Shown here: piece after piece, positions 16,523 to 26,222 of the stretch
How the letters are laid out: each line of letters starts with the position of its first letter
Numbering within the stretch: position 1 is the first letter of the stretch
Source of the DNA: DASTFP01 sp963816855
GTDB lineage: Bacteria > Verrucomicrobiota > Verrucomicrobiia > Chthoniobacterales > Terrimicrobiaceae
Assembly: GCA_963816855.1 (NCBI GenBank)
Contig: CAWFMA010000032.1
Location: 1 to 64,000 of the forward strand
Length of the DNA stretch: 64,000 bases
Reading direction: 5' to 3'
Notes under the pieces: generated by a model
Seen by the model: only the letters and a program-made list of their open reading frames with translations
Told to the model about the DNA's origin: nothing
Databases searched by the model: none
Made by a program: the position numbers and the translations under genes

Positions 16523-17437
16523 TTACTGAATGGCTCCTATGCTCTCGAGGGTCGCGAAGCTGATTTCCTTCATAATACGCAGGAAATTCTGGATGTAGGC
16601 TTGCGACGACGCGGCGACAGTAGTCGCCGCGTAGAGGTTGCTGTAGAGGCCGGTTTTGCCGACCGGCTTCCAGGCGACATACTTGCGATCGAGATAGGGT
16701 TGAACAGTCCAGCCGGGCAAGGCCGCAACCCCGCGGCCGCTGGCGACCAGTTGAAGAATTGCCACGGTGAGCTCCGTTGTTCGCCGAGCGGGATTGACGT
16801 TGGCAGGCCTCAGAACTTCGCGCACCAAATCCAGCCGCTCGTCGGGAATCGGATAGGTGATCAACGTTTCGTGCTTGAAATCCTGCGCTGCAAGAAACGG
16901 CTTGCGAACCAGGGGATGATGATGGGAAAGCAGCGTCAAAACCTGGTACGAGAACAGGGGATGAAACGTGACGCCGGTTCGTTTTCGGAGATGCGAAACG
17001 ATTACCAGGTCCGCGCGATCTTCTTCGAGAAGTCCCACAGGATCCGCATGGAATCCGGAGACCAGGTCCAATTCGACTTGGGGCCAGTGCTCGCGAAACG
17101 CATCCATCGAAGGCATCAACCAGTCGAAACACGAATGGCATTCCACGGCGATTCGCAAGAGCCCGGCCTGGCCCTGAGCGATCCGGGCAAGATCGTGCTC
17201 CGCGTCCTGAGTCCTCCGAATGACTTCGTATCCCAGCTCGACGAGAAGTTGACCGGCGGCGGTCAAGCGGAGCGGATCGCTTTTGCGTTGAAAGACATCA
17301 ATTGCGTAGTGTGCCTCGATCGCTCGTATTTGGTGGGACACCGCCGGCTGGGAAAGATTCAATCGCTTTCCGGCCTTGGAGAGGTTGCCCGTTTCGGCCA
17401 AGGCGACCAGCGTTTTCAGATGACGAAGTTCCAGCAT
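16523..17437 (-). CDS. metR: MetR-like LysR-family regulator of methionine synthesis
   Basis: A 304-residue LysR regulator with an N-terminal winged helix (LELRHLKTLVALAETGNLSK, then RLNLSQPAVSHQIRAIE) and a ligand-binding domain. IAVECHSCFDWLMPSMDAF is nearly the MetR signature IAIECHSC, and PLRLTAAGQLLVELG also follows MetR. It lies divergently next to metE, the classical MetR target; in enterobacteria MetR uses homocysteine as co-regulator. I chose ATG 17437 (MLELRHLKT), preceded by GAAGGG, over an in-frame start at 17485 that would overlap the metE leader. Confidence 0.9.
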   Translation of the reverse strand: MLELRHLKTLVALAETGNLSKAGKRLNLSQPAVSHQIRAIEAHYAIDVFQRKSDPLRLTAAGQLLVELGYEVIRRTQDAEHDLARIAQGQAGLLRIAVECHSCFDWLMPSMDAFREHWPQVELDLVSGFHADPVGLLEEDRADLVIVSHLRKRTGVTFHPLFSYQVLTLLSHHHPLVRKPFLAAQDFKHETLITYPIPDERLDLVREVLRPANVNPARRTTELTVAILQLVASGRGVAALPGWTVQPYLDRKYVAWKPVGKTGLYSNLYAATTVAASSQAYIQNFLRIMKEISFATLESIGAIQ

Positions 17438-17526
17438 CGGGCACCCTTCGGTTATAAATTCTACGAATGATGAATCTAAAAACAACGATCTTTGAGAATG
17501 CAGCCTCTTCAGGCGAAAGTGTTGGT
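17438..17526. promoter_or_regulatory. metR-metE divergent control region
   Basis: This 89-bp gap separates the chosen starts of metR (17437) and metE (17527) and must hold both promoters and any MetR site. It is AT-rich around 17450-17485. I do not see a perfect TGAA-N5-TTCA site. No SAM riboswitch fold is apparent. Confidence 0.45.
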
Positions 17527-19887
17527 ATGGTTGCTCATATTCTCACGCACAGTCTCGGCCATCCGCGAATCGGAGAGAACCGTGAACTCAAGCGAGCCGT
17601 GGAAGATTATTGGCGGGGGAAGATTTCCGCCGAAGCGCTGCTGGGCGCAGGCCGGCAGTTGCGCAGGACAAATTGGCTGCTGCAAAAGGAAGCCGGCCTC
17701 GATTTGATCCCCTCAAACGATTTCTCTTTCTACGATCAAATGCTCGACATGTCGTGCCTTCTGGGCAACGTGCCACCCCGCTTCGGGCGCAAGCCTGGCC
17801 CGGTTGATGTGGATCTGATGTTTCGAATCGCGCGCGGCACCGGCACGAGCAGCGCCGAGTCCTGCTCCTGCGGGACAGAAGCGGCTGCCGCCCATGCGAG
17901 TGAAATGACCAAATGGTTCGACACCAACTATCATTACATCGTGCCGGAGTTTCAGGCGGATGCCAGTTTCAGTATCAGCACCACCAAGCCCTTTGACGAG
18001 TTTCAGGAGGCCTTGGAATTGGGGATCCACACGAAGCCGATGCTCATTGGGCCGCTGACCTACCTCTACCTTGGAAAAAGCGCCGAACCCGGTGTTGATC
18101 GACTCGCTTTGATCGAGCGTCTTCTTCCCGTCTACTCCGAAATCCTCGGCCGCCTTCAGAAATTGGGCGCGCAGTGGGTGCAGATCGATGAGCCGATCCT
18201 GGCCCTCGATCTCACCGCGGACTGGTCGGCGGCATTCCTTCCTGTCTACAGGACTCTGCGGGCGGCCTCGCCCACGCTGAAGCTTATCCTCGCAACCTAC
18301 TTTGGCGAATTGCGCAGCAATCTTGCGCTCGCCACAAGCCTTCCGGTTGATGTCCTGCATATCGACGTTACGCGGGCGAGCGCGGAATTCGCGAAGATCG
18401 TCGAACAGCTCCCCTCGTCGATGAGTCTCTCCCTGGGGCTGGTCGATGGCCGGAACATTTGGCGGAACGATTTCGAACTCTCTTTGGATCGCATCGCGCA
18501 AGCCAAGCAGGTCTTGGGCAACGAGCGTATTCTTCTTGCCCCATCCTGCTCGCTTTTGCATGCGCCGGTTACCCTTCGCAAGGAAAAGGCGCTCCCCGAA
18601 GAAATCAAGGATTGGCTGGCATTTGCCGAAGAGAAATTAGGGGAGGTCACGCAACTCGCCCGCCTGGCGGATGGTCGGGGAGACCCGGCCTGGGCTCAGA
18701 AGAACCGTGCGACCGTGATGGCCCGCCGTTCGAGCGAGCGCATTCACAGGCCGGACGTTAAGGCGCGCTGCAGCGCCGTGGGACCGGTTGAGGGCAAACG
18801 GGAGGCTCCTTACGAGCAGCGGCGAGTCAGTCAGAGGGCTGCCCTTAGGCTTCCGCTGTTTCCCACCACGACCATCGGTTCCTTTCCGCAGACTGACGAT
18901 GTCCGCAAAGCCAGGGCCAAATGGAAAAGCGGCCAGACCACCGACTCCAGTTACGAAGCATTTCTCAAGGAGAAAACTGCGGAGTGCATCCGCTTTCAGG
19001 AGGCTGTCGGCCTGGATGTTCTGGTGCACGGGGAATTCGAGCGCAATGACATGGTGGAGTATTTCGGCGAACGGCTGGATGGTTTCGTCTTCACCGGAAA
19101 CGGGTGGGTGCAGAGCTACGGCTCCCGCTGCGTCAAGCCGCCGATAATTTACGGCGACGTAAAACGGCCGCGCCCGATGACTGTTGAGTGGTCCAAATAT
19201 GCGCAATCGCTCACCGCGCGCCCGGTAAAAGGCATGCTTACCGGGCCGATTACTATTCTTCAGTGGAGCTTTGTCCGCGACGACCAACCTCGGAGCGAGA
19301 CGGCGCGACAGATAGCCCTGGCAATTCGCGATGAGGTGGCCGACCTGCAGAACGCCGGCATCACGGTCATCCAGATCGATGAGCCGGCCTTGCGCGAAGG
19401 GCTGCCCGTGCGCCGTAGCGATTGGCAGGATTATCTCGCCTGGGCTGAGGAGAGTTTTCGCCTTTCCGCGGCGGCCGCTCGTGCCGGAACGCAGATCCAC
19501 ACTCACATGTGTTACTGCGAATTCAACGACATCATCGCGTCCATCGCGGCTCTCGACGCGGACGTCATTTCTATCGAGGCGTCTCGCTCCAACATGGAGC
19601 TTCTGGATGCGTTCGCCGATTTCAAGTATCCGAACGAGATCGGACCCGGTGTTTGGGACATCCACTCGCCCCGCGTGCCCGAGGTGGGCGAAATATTGGA
19701 TCTCCTTCGAAAGGCGACCGCCGTGCTTCCCGTTGAAAACCTGTGGGTGAACCCGGACTGCGGGCTGAAGACCCGTGGTTGGAAGGAAGTGAGTGCCTCG
19801 CTCGAGAACATGGTTGCGGCTGCCGCTTTGCTGCGCGTAGAGCACGAGCAGGCGCAACGGCAGCCCGCTGCGCATTCGCGCCGCTGA
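17527..19887 (+). CDS. metE: cobalamin-independent methionine synthase
   Basis: Transfers a methyl group from 5-methyltetrahydropteroyl-triglutamate to homocysteine, the last step of methionine synthesis; cytoplasmic. The 786-residue protein has the duplicated barrel: an N-terminal half opening ILTHSLGHPRIGENRELKRA, and a C-terminal catalytic half with TTIGSFPQT. The zinc ligands are in HTHMCYCEF and NPDCGLKTR. I chose ATG 17527 because the family starts just before this segment; ATGs at 17467 and 17470 would add about 20 residues without family support. It is a little longer than usual, because of an Arg-rich linker near residues 400-455. Confidence 0.95.
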   Translation: MVAHILTHSLGHPRIGENRELKRAVEDYWRGKISAEALLGAGRQLRRTNWLLQKEAGLDLIPSNDFSFYDQMLDMSCLLGNVPPRFGRKPGPVDVDLMFRIARGTGTSSAESCSCGTEAAAAHASEMTKWFDTNYHYIVPEFQADASFSISTTKPFDEFQEALELGIHTKPMLIGPLTYLYLGKSAEPGVDRLALIERLLPVYSEILGRLQKLGAQWVQIDEPILALDLTADWSAAFLPVYRTLRAASPTLKLILATYFGELRSNLALATSLPVDVLHIDVTRASAEFAKIVEQLPSSMSLSLGLVDGRNIWRNDFELSLDRIAQAKQVLGNERILLAPSCSLLHAPVTLRKEKALPEEIKDWLAFAEEKLGEVTQLARLADGRGDPAWAQKNRATVMARRSSERIHRPDVKARCSAVGPVEGKREAPYEQRRVSQRAALRLPLFPTTTIGSFPQTDDVRKARAKWKSGQTTDSSYEAFLKEKTAECIRFQEAVGLDVLVHGEFERNDMVEYFGERLDGFVFTGNGWVQSYGSRCVKPPIIYGDVKRPRPMTVEWSKYAQSLTARPVKGMLTGPITILQWSFVRDDQPRSETARQIALAIRDEVADLQNAGITVIQIDEPALREGLPVRRSDWQDYLAWAEESFRLSAAAARAGTQIHTHMCYCEFNDIIASIAALDADVISIEASRSNMELLDAFADFKYPNEIGPGVWDIHSPRVPEVGEILDLLRKATAVLPVENLWVNPDCGLKTRGWKEVSASLENMVAAAALLRVEHEQAQRQPAAHSRR

Positions 19888-19969
19888 TAGGAAGACGGGA
19901 AGAGGCGGGAAAAAAAGGAAGATCCCCGTTCGTTCAAGGCCCTCTGGCGGCTGGCACGCGCTCGATTTC

Positions 19970-22168
19970 TTAGATCGACGCTCCGGCCCGCTTTCTCGAG
20001 AGTTTCTCCAGCGTTTGTCGCAGCCGCTCGATATCAACCGGCTTGATGAGGTGCTCGTCGAAGCCCGCCTGAAGGCACTCGCGCACGTCCTCGGTCGTGC
20101 CGTAGCCCGTTAGGGCAACGGCCGGAGCCTGCGTCGTCTCCCGGACTTTCCGGATGAAATCGAGTCCCGAGCCATCTCGCAGGCCAATATCGCTGAGGAT
20201 CAGGTCGTATTGTTCTGTCCGGACATTCTCCAGCGCGGCTGCCACGGTGGAGCAGATTTCTACCTGATGTCCCATGAGACGCAGGAGGTTGCCCATTACC
20301 TGTGCCGTATCCTCGTGATCTTCGAGCAGCAGCAAACGCAGTTGCACCTGCGCTTTGTCTCGCGGTTGGGGAAGCTTCCGCTCGGCCACCGCAGCAGGAG
20401 TGTTCAAGACCGGAAAGGTCACCGTGAAGGAAGAGCCAAGACCCGGACCCTTGCTAGCCGCGACGAGCGCACCGCCATGAGCCTCCGCGAGGGCTTTGGC
20501 TATCGGAAGACCCAAGCCCAAGCCCGGAAGGCTTTTTTCCGGCTCGAGTTCGCCCTGTTCAAAGCGTTGAAAAACGCGCGCCTTGGTTTTCTCCGACATC
20601 CCGATTCCGCTGTCCGTGACCGTCACCTCCAGAAGTTGATCGTTGGGATTGGTCGAGAAGATCTCGATCTTTCCGCCATCCGGAGTGAACTTCACCGCAT
20701 TGCCGATAATATTTAGAAAGATCTGCTGGAGCCGCGCGGGATCGGCTTTCAGAAAATGATGCTCTGCTCCGGCGGTGAAGTTCAGCTTGAGTTGTCTCGT
20801 TTGGCTTTCACTGCGGAAGAGCGCAATCGTTGAATCGACGATGCTGTTGAGATCCACCGTCTCCTTCTTGAGGGAAAGCTTTCCGTTATCAATTCTGGTG
20901 ACGTCGAGCAGGTCGTCGATGAGGCGCGCCTCCAGTTCGATGTTGCGGCGGATGAGCTGAAGATCGGGCCGCAAGCTCAAAGGAAGTTGCCGGGTCGCTT
21001 CCCAGGAGGAAAGCGTGGCCAGGACCGGCGTGAGCGGCGCACGAAGCTCATGGGAAAGCGTCGCCAGAAACTTGTCCTTGGCGGCGTTGGATGCCTCGAC
21101 TTCTTCCTTGGCCGCGATCAGCATTCGTTGGAAATTTTTGTGGGCGGTAAAGTCGCGGAATACCAAGACAACGCCACGCACGGTGCCATCGGCCTCGCGG
21201 ATCGGCGCACCGCTATCGTCGATCGGCACTTCGCTTCCGTCTTTCCGGATCAAAAGCGTATGATTCGCCAGGCCGCAGATCGCTCCGCTGTTCAAAACGT
21301 TATCGACAGGACTCTCGACAGGTTGCCGCGTTTCCTCGTTGATAATGCGAAAAATCTCCACGCACGGCCGCTCGAAGGCCTCACTCGCGCTCCATCCGGT
21401 CAGTTCTTCAGCCACCAGATTGAGAAAGGTGACGCGTCGCTTGAGATCGGTGATGATCACGGCGTCGCCGATGCTCGATAAGGTTATCCCAAGAATCTCT
21501 TTCTGGCGGCGGGTTTCCAGGTTCGCGACATACTGCTGCCGGATTTCTTTATGAATTCGGCGATACGCCCAGAGCAAAAACGCCAGATTGATGAGCGCAG
21601 AGACCAGGAATACCAAACCTCGCAAATTGATGGCGGAGTCGGCCGATCGCTTCGCGGCCGCGCGATCATCGGACTGTTGCGATTCGATGGCGGTAATCGC
21701 GGAGCGGATCGAGTCCATCAACCCCTTCCCTTGGCCGGTGCGGACAACTTCAAGGGCGTTCTCGACGCGGCCCGCCTTGGTGAGATCGACCGTCTTTCTT
21801 AGCTCGTCACTTTTTTGCTGAATCAGTACGGCAAGTTCATTTACCCGCTCTTTGGACAGTGATCCGGACCCCGCGAGGTTCCGGAGCGCTTCCAATTGCT
21901 TCAGCAGGGCGGCCATCGAGTCTTCGTACGGCTCCAGGTAGTTCTCATCGTGAGTAAGCAGGTAACCTCGCTGGCCTGTCTCCGCATCTTGCACGGCGGA
22001 GCGCAGATCCTGCACTCGCTCAATCGTCGAATCGAATTGCAAGACCCGATCCGTCGCCTCGAGCGCGCTGCGTCCCGAAAAATAGCTTGCCGTCAGACCT
22101 CCGAGGAGAACGATGGCCATTGCTCCAAAGAAAAGTCCGATCCTGCCGATTGTCCGCCTGAGTATCAC
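19970..22168 (-). CDS. hybrid sensor histidine kinase (CHASE3-PAS-HisKA-HATPase-REC)
   Basis: A 732-residue membrane kinase. Membrane helices near residues 10-30 and 185-205 flank a CHASE3-type periplasmic sensor (ETGQRGYLLTHDENYLEPY). A PAS domain follows (about 230-355, SSIGDAVIITDLKRRVTFLN). Next are the dimerisation/phospho-acceptor box (LATLSHELRAPLTPV, the His), HATPase motifs (NIIGNAVKFTPDG, DSGIGM, GLGLGLPIAK), and a C-terminal receiver (LLLEDHEDTA, ILSDIGLRDGSG with the phospho-acceptor Asp, LIKPVD). No separate output protein is adjacent. Signal unknown. Confidence 0.93.
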   Translation of the reverse strand: MILRRTIGRIGLFFGAMAIVLLGGLTASYFSGRSALEATDRVLQFDSTIERVQDLRSAVQDAETGQRGYLLTHDENYLEPYEDSMAALLKQLEALRNLAGSGSLSKERVNELAVLIQQKSDELRKTVDLTKAGRVENALEVVRTGQGKGLMDSIRSAITAIESQQSDDRAAAKRSADSAINLRGLVFLVSALINLAFLLWAYRRIHKEIRQQYVANLETRRQKEILGITLSSIGDAVIITDLKRRVTFLNLVAEELTGWSASEAFERPCVEIFRIINEETRQPVESPVDNVLNSGAICGLANHTLLIRKDGSEVPIDDSGAPIREADGTVRGVVLVFRDFTAHKNFQRMLIAAKEEVEASNAAKDKFLATLSHELRAPLTPVLATLSSWEATRQLPLSLRPDLQLIRRNIELEARLIDDLLDVTRIDNGKLSLKKETVDLNSIVDSTIALFRSESQTRQLKLNFTAGAEHHFLKADPARLQQIFLNIIGNAVKFTPDGGKIEIFSTNPNDQLLEVTVTDSGIGMSEKTKARVFQRFEQGELEPEKSLPGLGLGLPIAKALAEAHGGALVAASKGPGLGSSFTVTFPVLNTPAAVAERKLPQPRDKAQVQLRLLLLEDHEDTAQVMGNLLRLMGHQVEICSTVAAALENVRTEQYDLILSDIGLRDGSGLDFIRKVRETTQAPAVALTGYGTTEDVRECLQAGFDEHLIKPVDIERLRQTLEKLSRKRAGASI

Positions 22169-22328
22169 GGCCTCGAATTCTTGCTCCCCCTGAACACCGT
22201 TTCATGCTAGCGGAGACGTCAATCAGGGGGACACCCTACACACGCTCAGAAATAGCGTTTTACGATGCAGCTTTAAGCTGGCGGATTGCGCGCCGTGCGT
22301 CAAGATACGGCGACCCCTCCTACAGTAA

Positions 22329-23948
22329 ATGACGCAAGAAAATCTTTGGTTTGCCGAGACGGCGGCGGTGGGTTTACCCGCCGCGCCGCCGATTCGAACG
22401 TTGGAAATTCCTTCCAGGTGGTCAGGCCAGCTCCTGGAGTCCTTGCGGACGATCGTCTTGCCGGACTATCTGCCTCTCTGCCGATGGTTTGGCCAAAAGC
22501 AACGCGCCTTGCAGTCCGTCACGATTTTGGAGACGCGCGCCGAGCAGCGACCGGATGAAATGCGCGTGATCTTGCTCACGCTGGCTTTTACCGAGGGTGA
22601 CCCTGTGACCCAAGTGCTGCCACTTTTTATCGGCAGAGAAGACGAAGGGGAACCCAGAGGCGCGCCGGCGATGGTGGCACGGTTTTCGGATGGCCTGGTG
22701 CTTTGGGATGCGCTCTATGTCGGCTCGTGCAGACAGAGGGTATGGGACGTGCTCGCGTGCCGCGAGGCCTGGCAAGGCGTTGATGTGCGCCTTTTCGGTG
22801 TAAAGAGCGAACTAGTCGAAAAGACTCATCCCACCAAAACTCGCCTGCTCGGCGGGGAGCAATCGAATTCGACACTTTCCTTTGACGAGGCCTACCTGTT
22901 GAAATTCCTCCGGAAGTTCGAGCCCGGACCGCATCCCGACGCCGATATCATTCGCGCTCTGGGCAAGCGGAACTTCGCGCAGGTTCCCCGATATGCGGGG
23001 GAAATTCGTTGTCTGATTGGACGCGAGGAAGGGGTTCTTGCCCTCTTGACGACTTTCGTCCAAAACCAGGGGGAATGCTGGAGCTATGCCCTCGATGCAG
23101 TCGCCCGCTTTTTCGAGCGCGCGCTCTCGGCGGCAACGCCGGCATCGGAAGTTGAGGTCCGGGATTTGGCCGGAGCCGAATTTCCCGCCCGAATGCGCCA
23201 ACTAGGGCAGCGAACGGGAGAAATGCACCGATGCCTTGAAACAATTGAAGGTCCGGATTTCGAGCCGGAACCGTTCACCTTGCCGCACCAGCTCTCGCTT
23301 TATGAGACGATGCAGGGTCTTTTCACGCGCACCGAGCGGGAATTGGCGGACAAGCTTTCCGCGCTGACGCCGGAAATCCGGCAGCAAGCGATCGCCTGGT
23401 CCTCGCGGGCTTCGGAGATCCTTGACGCCTACTCGATCTTGCGGGAGCGGCCCATCGCTGCCACCAAGATCCGGGTGCACGGAGATTATCACCTGGGCCA
23501 GGTTCTCAATACCGGCAACGATTTTGTGATACTTGACTTCGAGGGCGAGCCGCGCAAGACCCTGGGCGAGCGGCTGCTGAAGCGTTCGCCCCTGGTGGAC
23601 GTTGCGGGAATGCTGCGATCGTTCGACTACGCCCTCGAGGCAAGTCTCTTCCAGCGGAAAGCGGAGGAGCAGGAGAAGCTACGGCCCTGGGCCCTGAAAT
23701 GGCTGGAACTTGTCTCCTCCAGTTTCTTGGAGGGCTACAAATCAGCCGCCGCGGGCTCATCATTCTTGCCACCAACGGGCGAGGAGTTCGAAAAATTGCT
23801 GAAAATTTTTCTCCTTGATAAGGCTGTTTACGAGATCGGCTACGAATTGAATTATCGCCCGGACTTTCTCCCGATTCCGCTGTCTGCCGTCAATCGCATG
23901 GTGTCCGACAGCGCCTCCGGTGGACGTTCAGGCCCGGAAGACGCCTGA
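22329..23948 (+). CDS. mak: maltokinase (Mak/Pep2-like)
   Basis: Phosphorylates maltose to maltose-1-phosphate, the donor for GlgE in alpha-glucan synthesis. The 539-residue protein shows the kinase N-lobe (GGEQSNSTLSFDEAYLLKFL) and the catalytic loop with metal motif (KIRVHGDYHLGQVLNTGNDF then VILDFEGEP). Such kinases are often fused to trehalose synthase TreS; here it stands alone with a normal N-terminal cap. It heads a cluster with glgX and treY, so trehalose, maltose and glycogen metabolism are linked; treS and glgE are not in the window. Confidence 0.88.
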   Translation: MTQENLWFAETAAVGLPAAPPIRTLEIPSRWSGQLLESLRTIVLPDYLPLCRWFGQKQRALQSVTILETRAEQRPDEMRVILLTLAFTEGDPVTQVLPLFIGREDEGEPRGAPAMVARFSDGLVLWDALYVGSCRQRVWDVLACREAWQGVDVRLFGVKSELVEKTHPTKTRLLGGEQSNSTLSFDEAYLLKFLRKFEPGPHPDADIIRALGKRNFAQVPRYAGEIRCLIGREEGVLALLTTFVQNQGECWSYALDAVARFFERALSAATPASEVEVRDLAGAEFPARMRQLGQRTGEMHRCLETIEGPDFEPEPFTLPHQLSLYETMQGLFTRTERELADKLSALTPEIRQQAIAWSSRASEILDAYSILRERPIAATKIRVHGDYHLGQVLNTGNDFVILDFEGEPRKTLGERLLKRSPLVDVAGMLRSFDYALEASLFQRKAEEQEKLRPWALKWLELVSSSFLEGYKSAAAGSSFLPPTGEEFEKLLKIFLLDKAVYEIGYELNYRPDFLPIPLSAVNRMVSDSASGGRSGPEDA

Positions 23949-24034
23949 GGCGCGATCGAAGTTCATGCTTCAAAGGGCGACAGCTCTGTTGAGACCGAAC
24001 AAGGGACCCGGGATGTCTTGGGGGAATTCGATTT

Positions 24035-26206
24035 ATGGCAGCTGATTCAACAATCCCCGTTTGGCCAGGAAAGCCCTACCCGTTGGGCACGAAAACCGAT
24101 GCCGAAGGAACCAATTTCGCCATCTTTGCGGAAAACGCCTCGGCCGTGGATCTCTGTTTATTTAGTCAGCCTGAGGAAGCCGCGGCGAGTGCCAGCATTC
24201 GGATGGCCGAATTGACCGACGGGGTGTGGCATTGTTTCTTACCGCGAATTACGGACGGGCAGCTCTACGGTTACCGGGTGCATGGCCCTTACGAACCGGA
24301 CGACGGCCACCGCTTCAATGAGTTCAAGCTCCTCCTCGATCCGTATGCCCGCGCTATCGCGGGGCCGATCAAATGGGGAGATGAAATGTTCGCTTATGCC
24401 GTCGGGGGAGATGGGGATTTGACCAAGGATACCCGCGACAACGCGGCAGGGATGCCGAAGTCCGTTGTCGTGAGCGACGAGTTCGACTGGGCGGGCGACG
24501 CTAATCCGCAGATCCCGCTGGCCGAGTCGGTGATCTACGAGGTGCACGTGAAGGGGTTTTCGAAACGGTGTCCGGAAATTCCCGAACAGATCCGCGGGAG
24601 CTATGCGGCAATCGGCAGTGATTTCGCGATTGATTACTTCAAGAAGCTGGGGGTGACTTCGGTGGAACTTCTGCCGGTTCACCACTTCGTCAACGACGAT
24701 TTTCTCGAAAAGAAAGGCCTGTCGAACTACTGGGGCTATAACTCGATCGGCTACTTTGCGCCTCACTCCGCTTATTCGTCAGCCGGGATTCTCGGACAAC
24801 AGGTCGTCGAATTCAAAGAGATGGTGAAAAGGCTGCATGCGGCCGGCTTGGAAGTCATCCTTGATGTTGTCTATAACCATACGGGAGAGGGCAACGAGAT
24901 GGGGCCGACCCTCTGCTTCCGCGGCGCGGACAACGCCGCGTACTACCGGCTCGTTCCGGACAAGAAGCGCTACTACATGGACTATACGGGCTGCGGAAAT
25001 TCCCTGAACATGATGCACCCGCGGGTGCTGCAACTGATCATGGATAGCCTTAGATATTGGATCCTGGAGATGCATGTGGACGGTTTCCGGTTCGATTTGG
25101 CCTCGACCCTGGCCCGCGAATTGCACGAGGTGAACCGGCTTTCAGCCTTCTTTGACATCGTGCATCAGGACCCGGTCATTTCACGGGTCAAATTGATCGC
25201 TGAGCCTTGGGACGTGGGAGAAGGAGGCTATCAGGTGGGCAACTTTCCGGTGCTTTGGGCTGAATGGAACGGCAAATATCGCGATTGCATGCGGAAGTAT
25301 TGGAAGGGCGACGAGGGGACCATCGGCGAGTTTGCGTCGCGTTTGACCGGCAGCTCCGATCTTTATCAACAGGACGGCAAGCGCCCGTACGCCAGTATCA
25401 ATTTCATCACCGCGCACGACGGCTTCACCCTGCACGATCTCGTGGCTTACAACGAAAAGCACAACGAGGCCAACGGAGAGGAAAACCGCGACGGTGACAG
25501 CCACAACAACTCCTGGAATTGCGGAGCCGAAGGCCCGACCGACGACGAGCAGATCAACGCGCTGCGTCGCCGTCAGATGCGAAATTTTCTCACCACCCTG
25601 TTTCTTTCTCAGGGCGTTCCGATGCTCACGGGCGGCGACGAGTTCGCCCGAACGCAAGCGGGCAACAATAACGTTTATTGCCAGGACAATGAACTGAGCT
25701 GGTTTTCCTGGGAACGCAGTCCCGCTCAGGAAGCGCAATGCCGGTTGGTCGCAAGACTCATCCGCTTTCGCAAAGATCATCCCGTGTTCCGAAGACCCAA
25801 GTTTTTTCAAGGCCGACCGATTCGCGGCATGGGGATCAAGGACATCATGTGGCTGAATGCCTTGGGCAAGGAAATGAGCGATGACGAATGGAATAGGGGT
25901 TACGCGCGCTCAATCGGCCTGCTGCTCAGCGGCCAGACGATGGACGTGCGAAACTCCAAGGGGGAACCCGTTACCGACGATACGTTCGTGATGTTCTTCA
26001 ACGCGCATCACGACAAGCTTCCCTTCCGGCTTCCAAGGATCCGAAACAGCCGGGCGGCGTGGGAACTGGTCCTGGACACGGCCAGGGAGTCGGGATTTTT
26101 GGACGAGAAGGTGCATTATCCCGCAACGGCCAGCGTGGAACTCGTTGAACGGTCGGTTGTCGTCCTGCGGCACGGGTTGACCCGCCAGCGGGCAGCCGGC
26201 CGGTAA
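24035..26206 (+). CDS. glgX: glycogen debranching enzyme GlgX/TreX
   Basis: Glycoside hydrolase family 13 isoamylase-type enzyme that removes alpha-1,6 branches from glycogen. The 723-residue protein has an N-terminal carbohydrate-binding beta domain (PLGTKTDAEGTNFAIFAENA), then the barrel with VILDVVYNHTGEGNEMGPTL, nucleophile Asp in DGFRFDLAS, acid Glu in LIAEPWDVG, third carboxylate in TAHDGFTLHDLV, and GVPMLTGGDEFARTQ. It provides linear maltodextrins for TreY, encoded 16 bp downstream. In TreX-TreY-TreZ loci this leads to trehalose; treZ is not seen here. Confidence 0.95.
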   Translation: MAADSTIPVWPGKPYPLGTKTDAEGTNFAIFAENASAVDLCLFSQPEEAAASASIRMAELTDGVWHCFLPRITDGQLYGYRVHGPYEPDDGHRFNEFKLLLDPYARAIAGPIKWGDEMFAYAVGGDGDLTKDTRDNAAGMPKSVVVSDEFDWAGDANPQIPLAESVIYEVHVKGFSKRCPEIPEQIRGSYAAIGSDFAIDYFKKLGVTSVELLPVHHFVNDDFLEKKGLSNYWGYNSIGYFAPHSAYSSAGILGQQVVEFKEMVKRLHAAGLEVILDVVYNHTGEGNEMGPTLCFRGADNAAYYRLVPDKKRYYMDYTGCGNSLNMMHPRVLQLIMDSLRYWILEMHVDGFRFDLASTLARELHEVNRLSAFFDIVHQDPVISRVKLIAEPWDVGEGGYQVGNFPVLWAEWNGKYRDCMRKYWKGDEGTIGEFASRLTGSSDLYQQDGKRPYASINFITAHDGFTLHDLVAYNEKHNEANGEENRDGDSHNNSWNCGAEGPTDDEQINALRRRQMRNFLTTLFLSQGVPMLTGGDEFARTQAGNNNVYCQDNELSWFSWERSPAQEAQCRLVARLIRFRKDHPVFRRPKFFQGRPIRGMGIKDIMWLNALGKEMSDDEWNRGYARSIGLLLSGQTMDVRNSKGEPVTDDTFVMFFNAHHDKLPFRLPRIRNSRAAWELVLDTARESGFLDEKVHYPATASVELVERSVVVLRHGLTRQRAAGR

Positions 26207-26222
26207 ACGGCGACGATACCCA

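Noticed and set aside
17438..17526. SAM riboswitch or perfect MetR box before metE
   Set aside because: No SAM-I-like stems and no exact TGAA-N5-TTCA; control by MetR is inferred from gene order only.
18637..20037. Minus-strand open frame (466 codons) across metE
   Set aside because: The plus strand carries well-conserved MetE motifs through this stretch; the antisense translation has no domain.
23949..24034. A separate small gene between the maltokinase and glgX genes
   Set aside because: Only 86 bp with no credible frame; it is best read as a leader for glgX.
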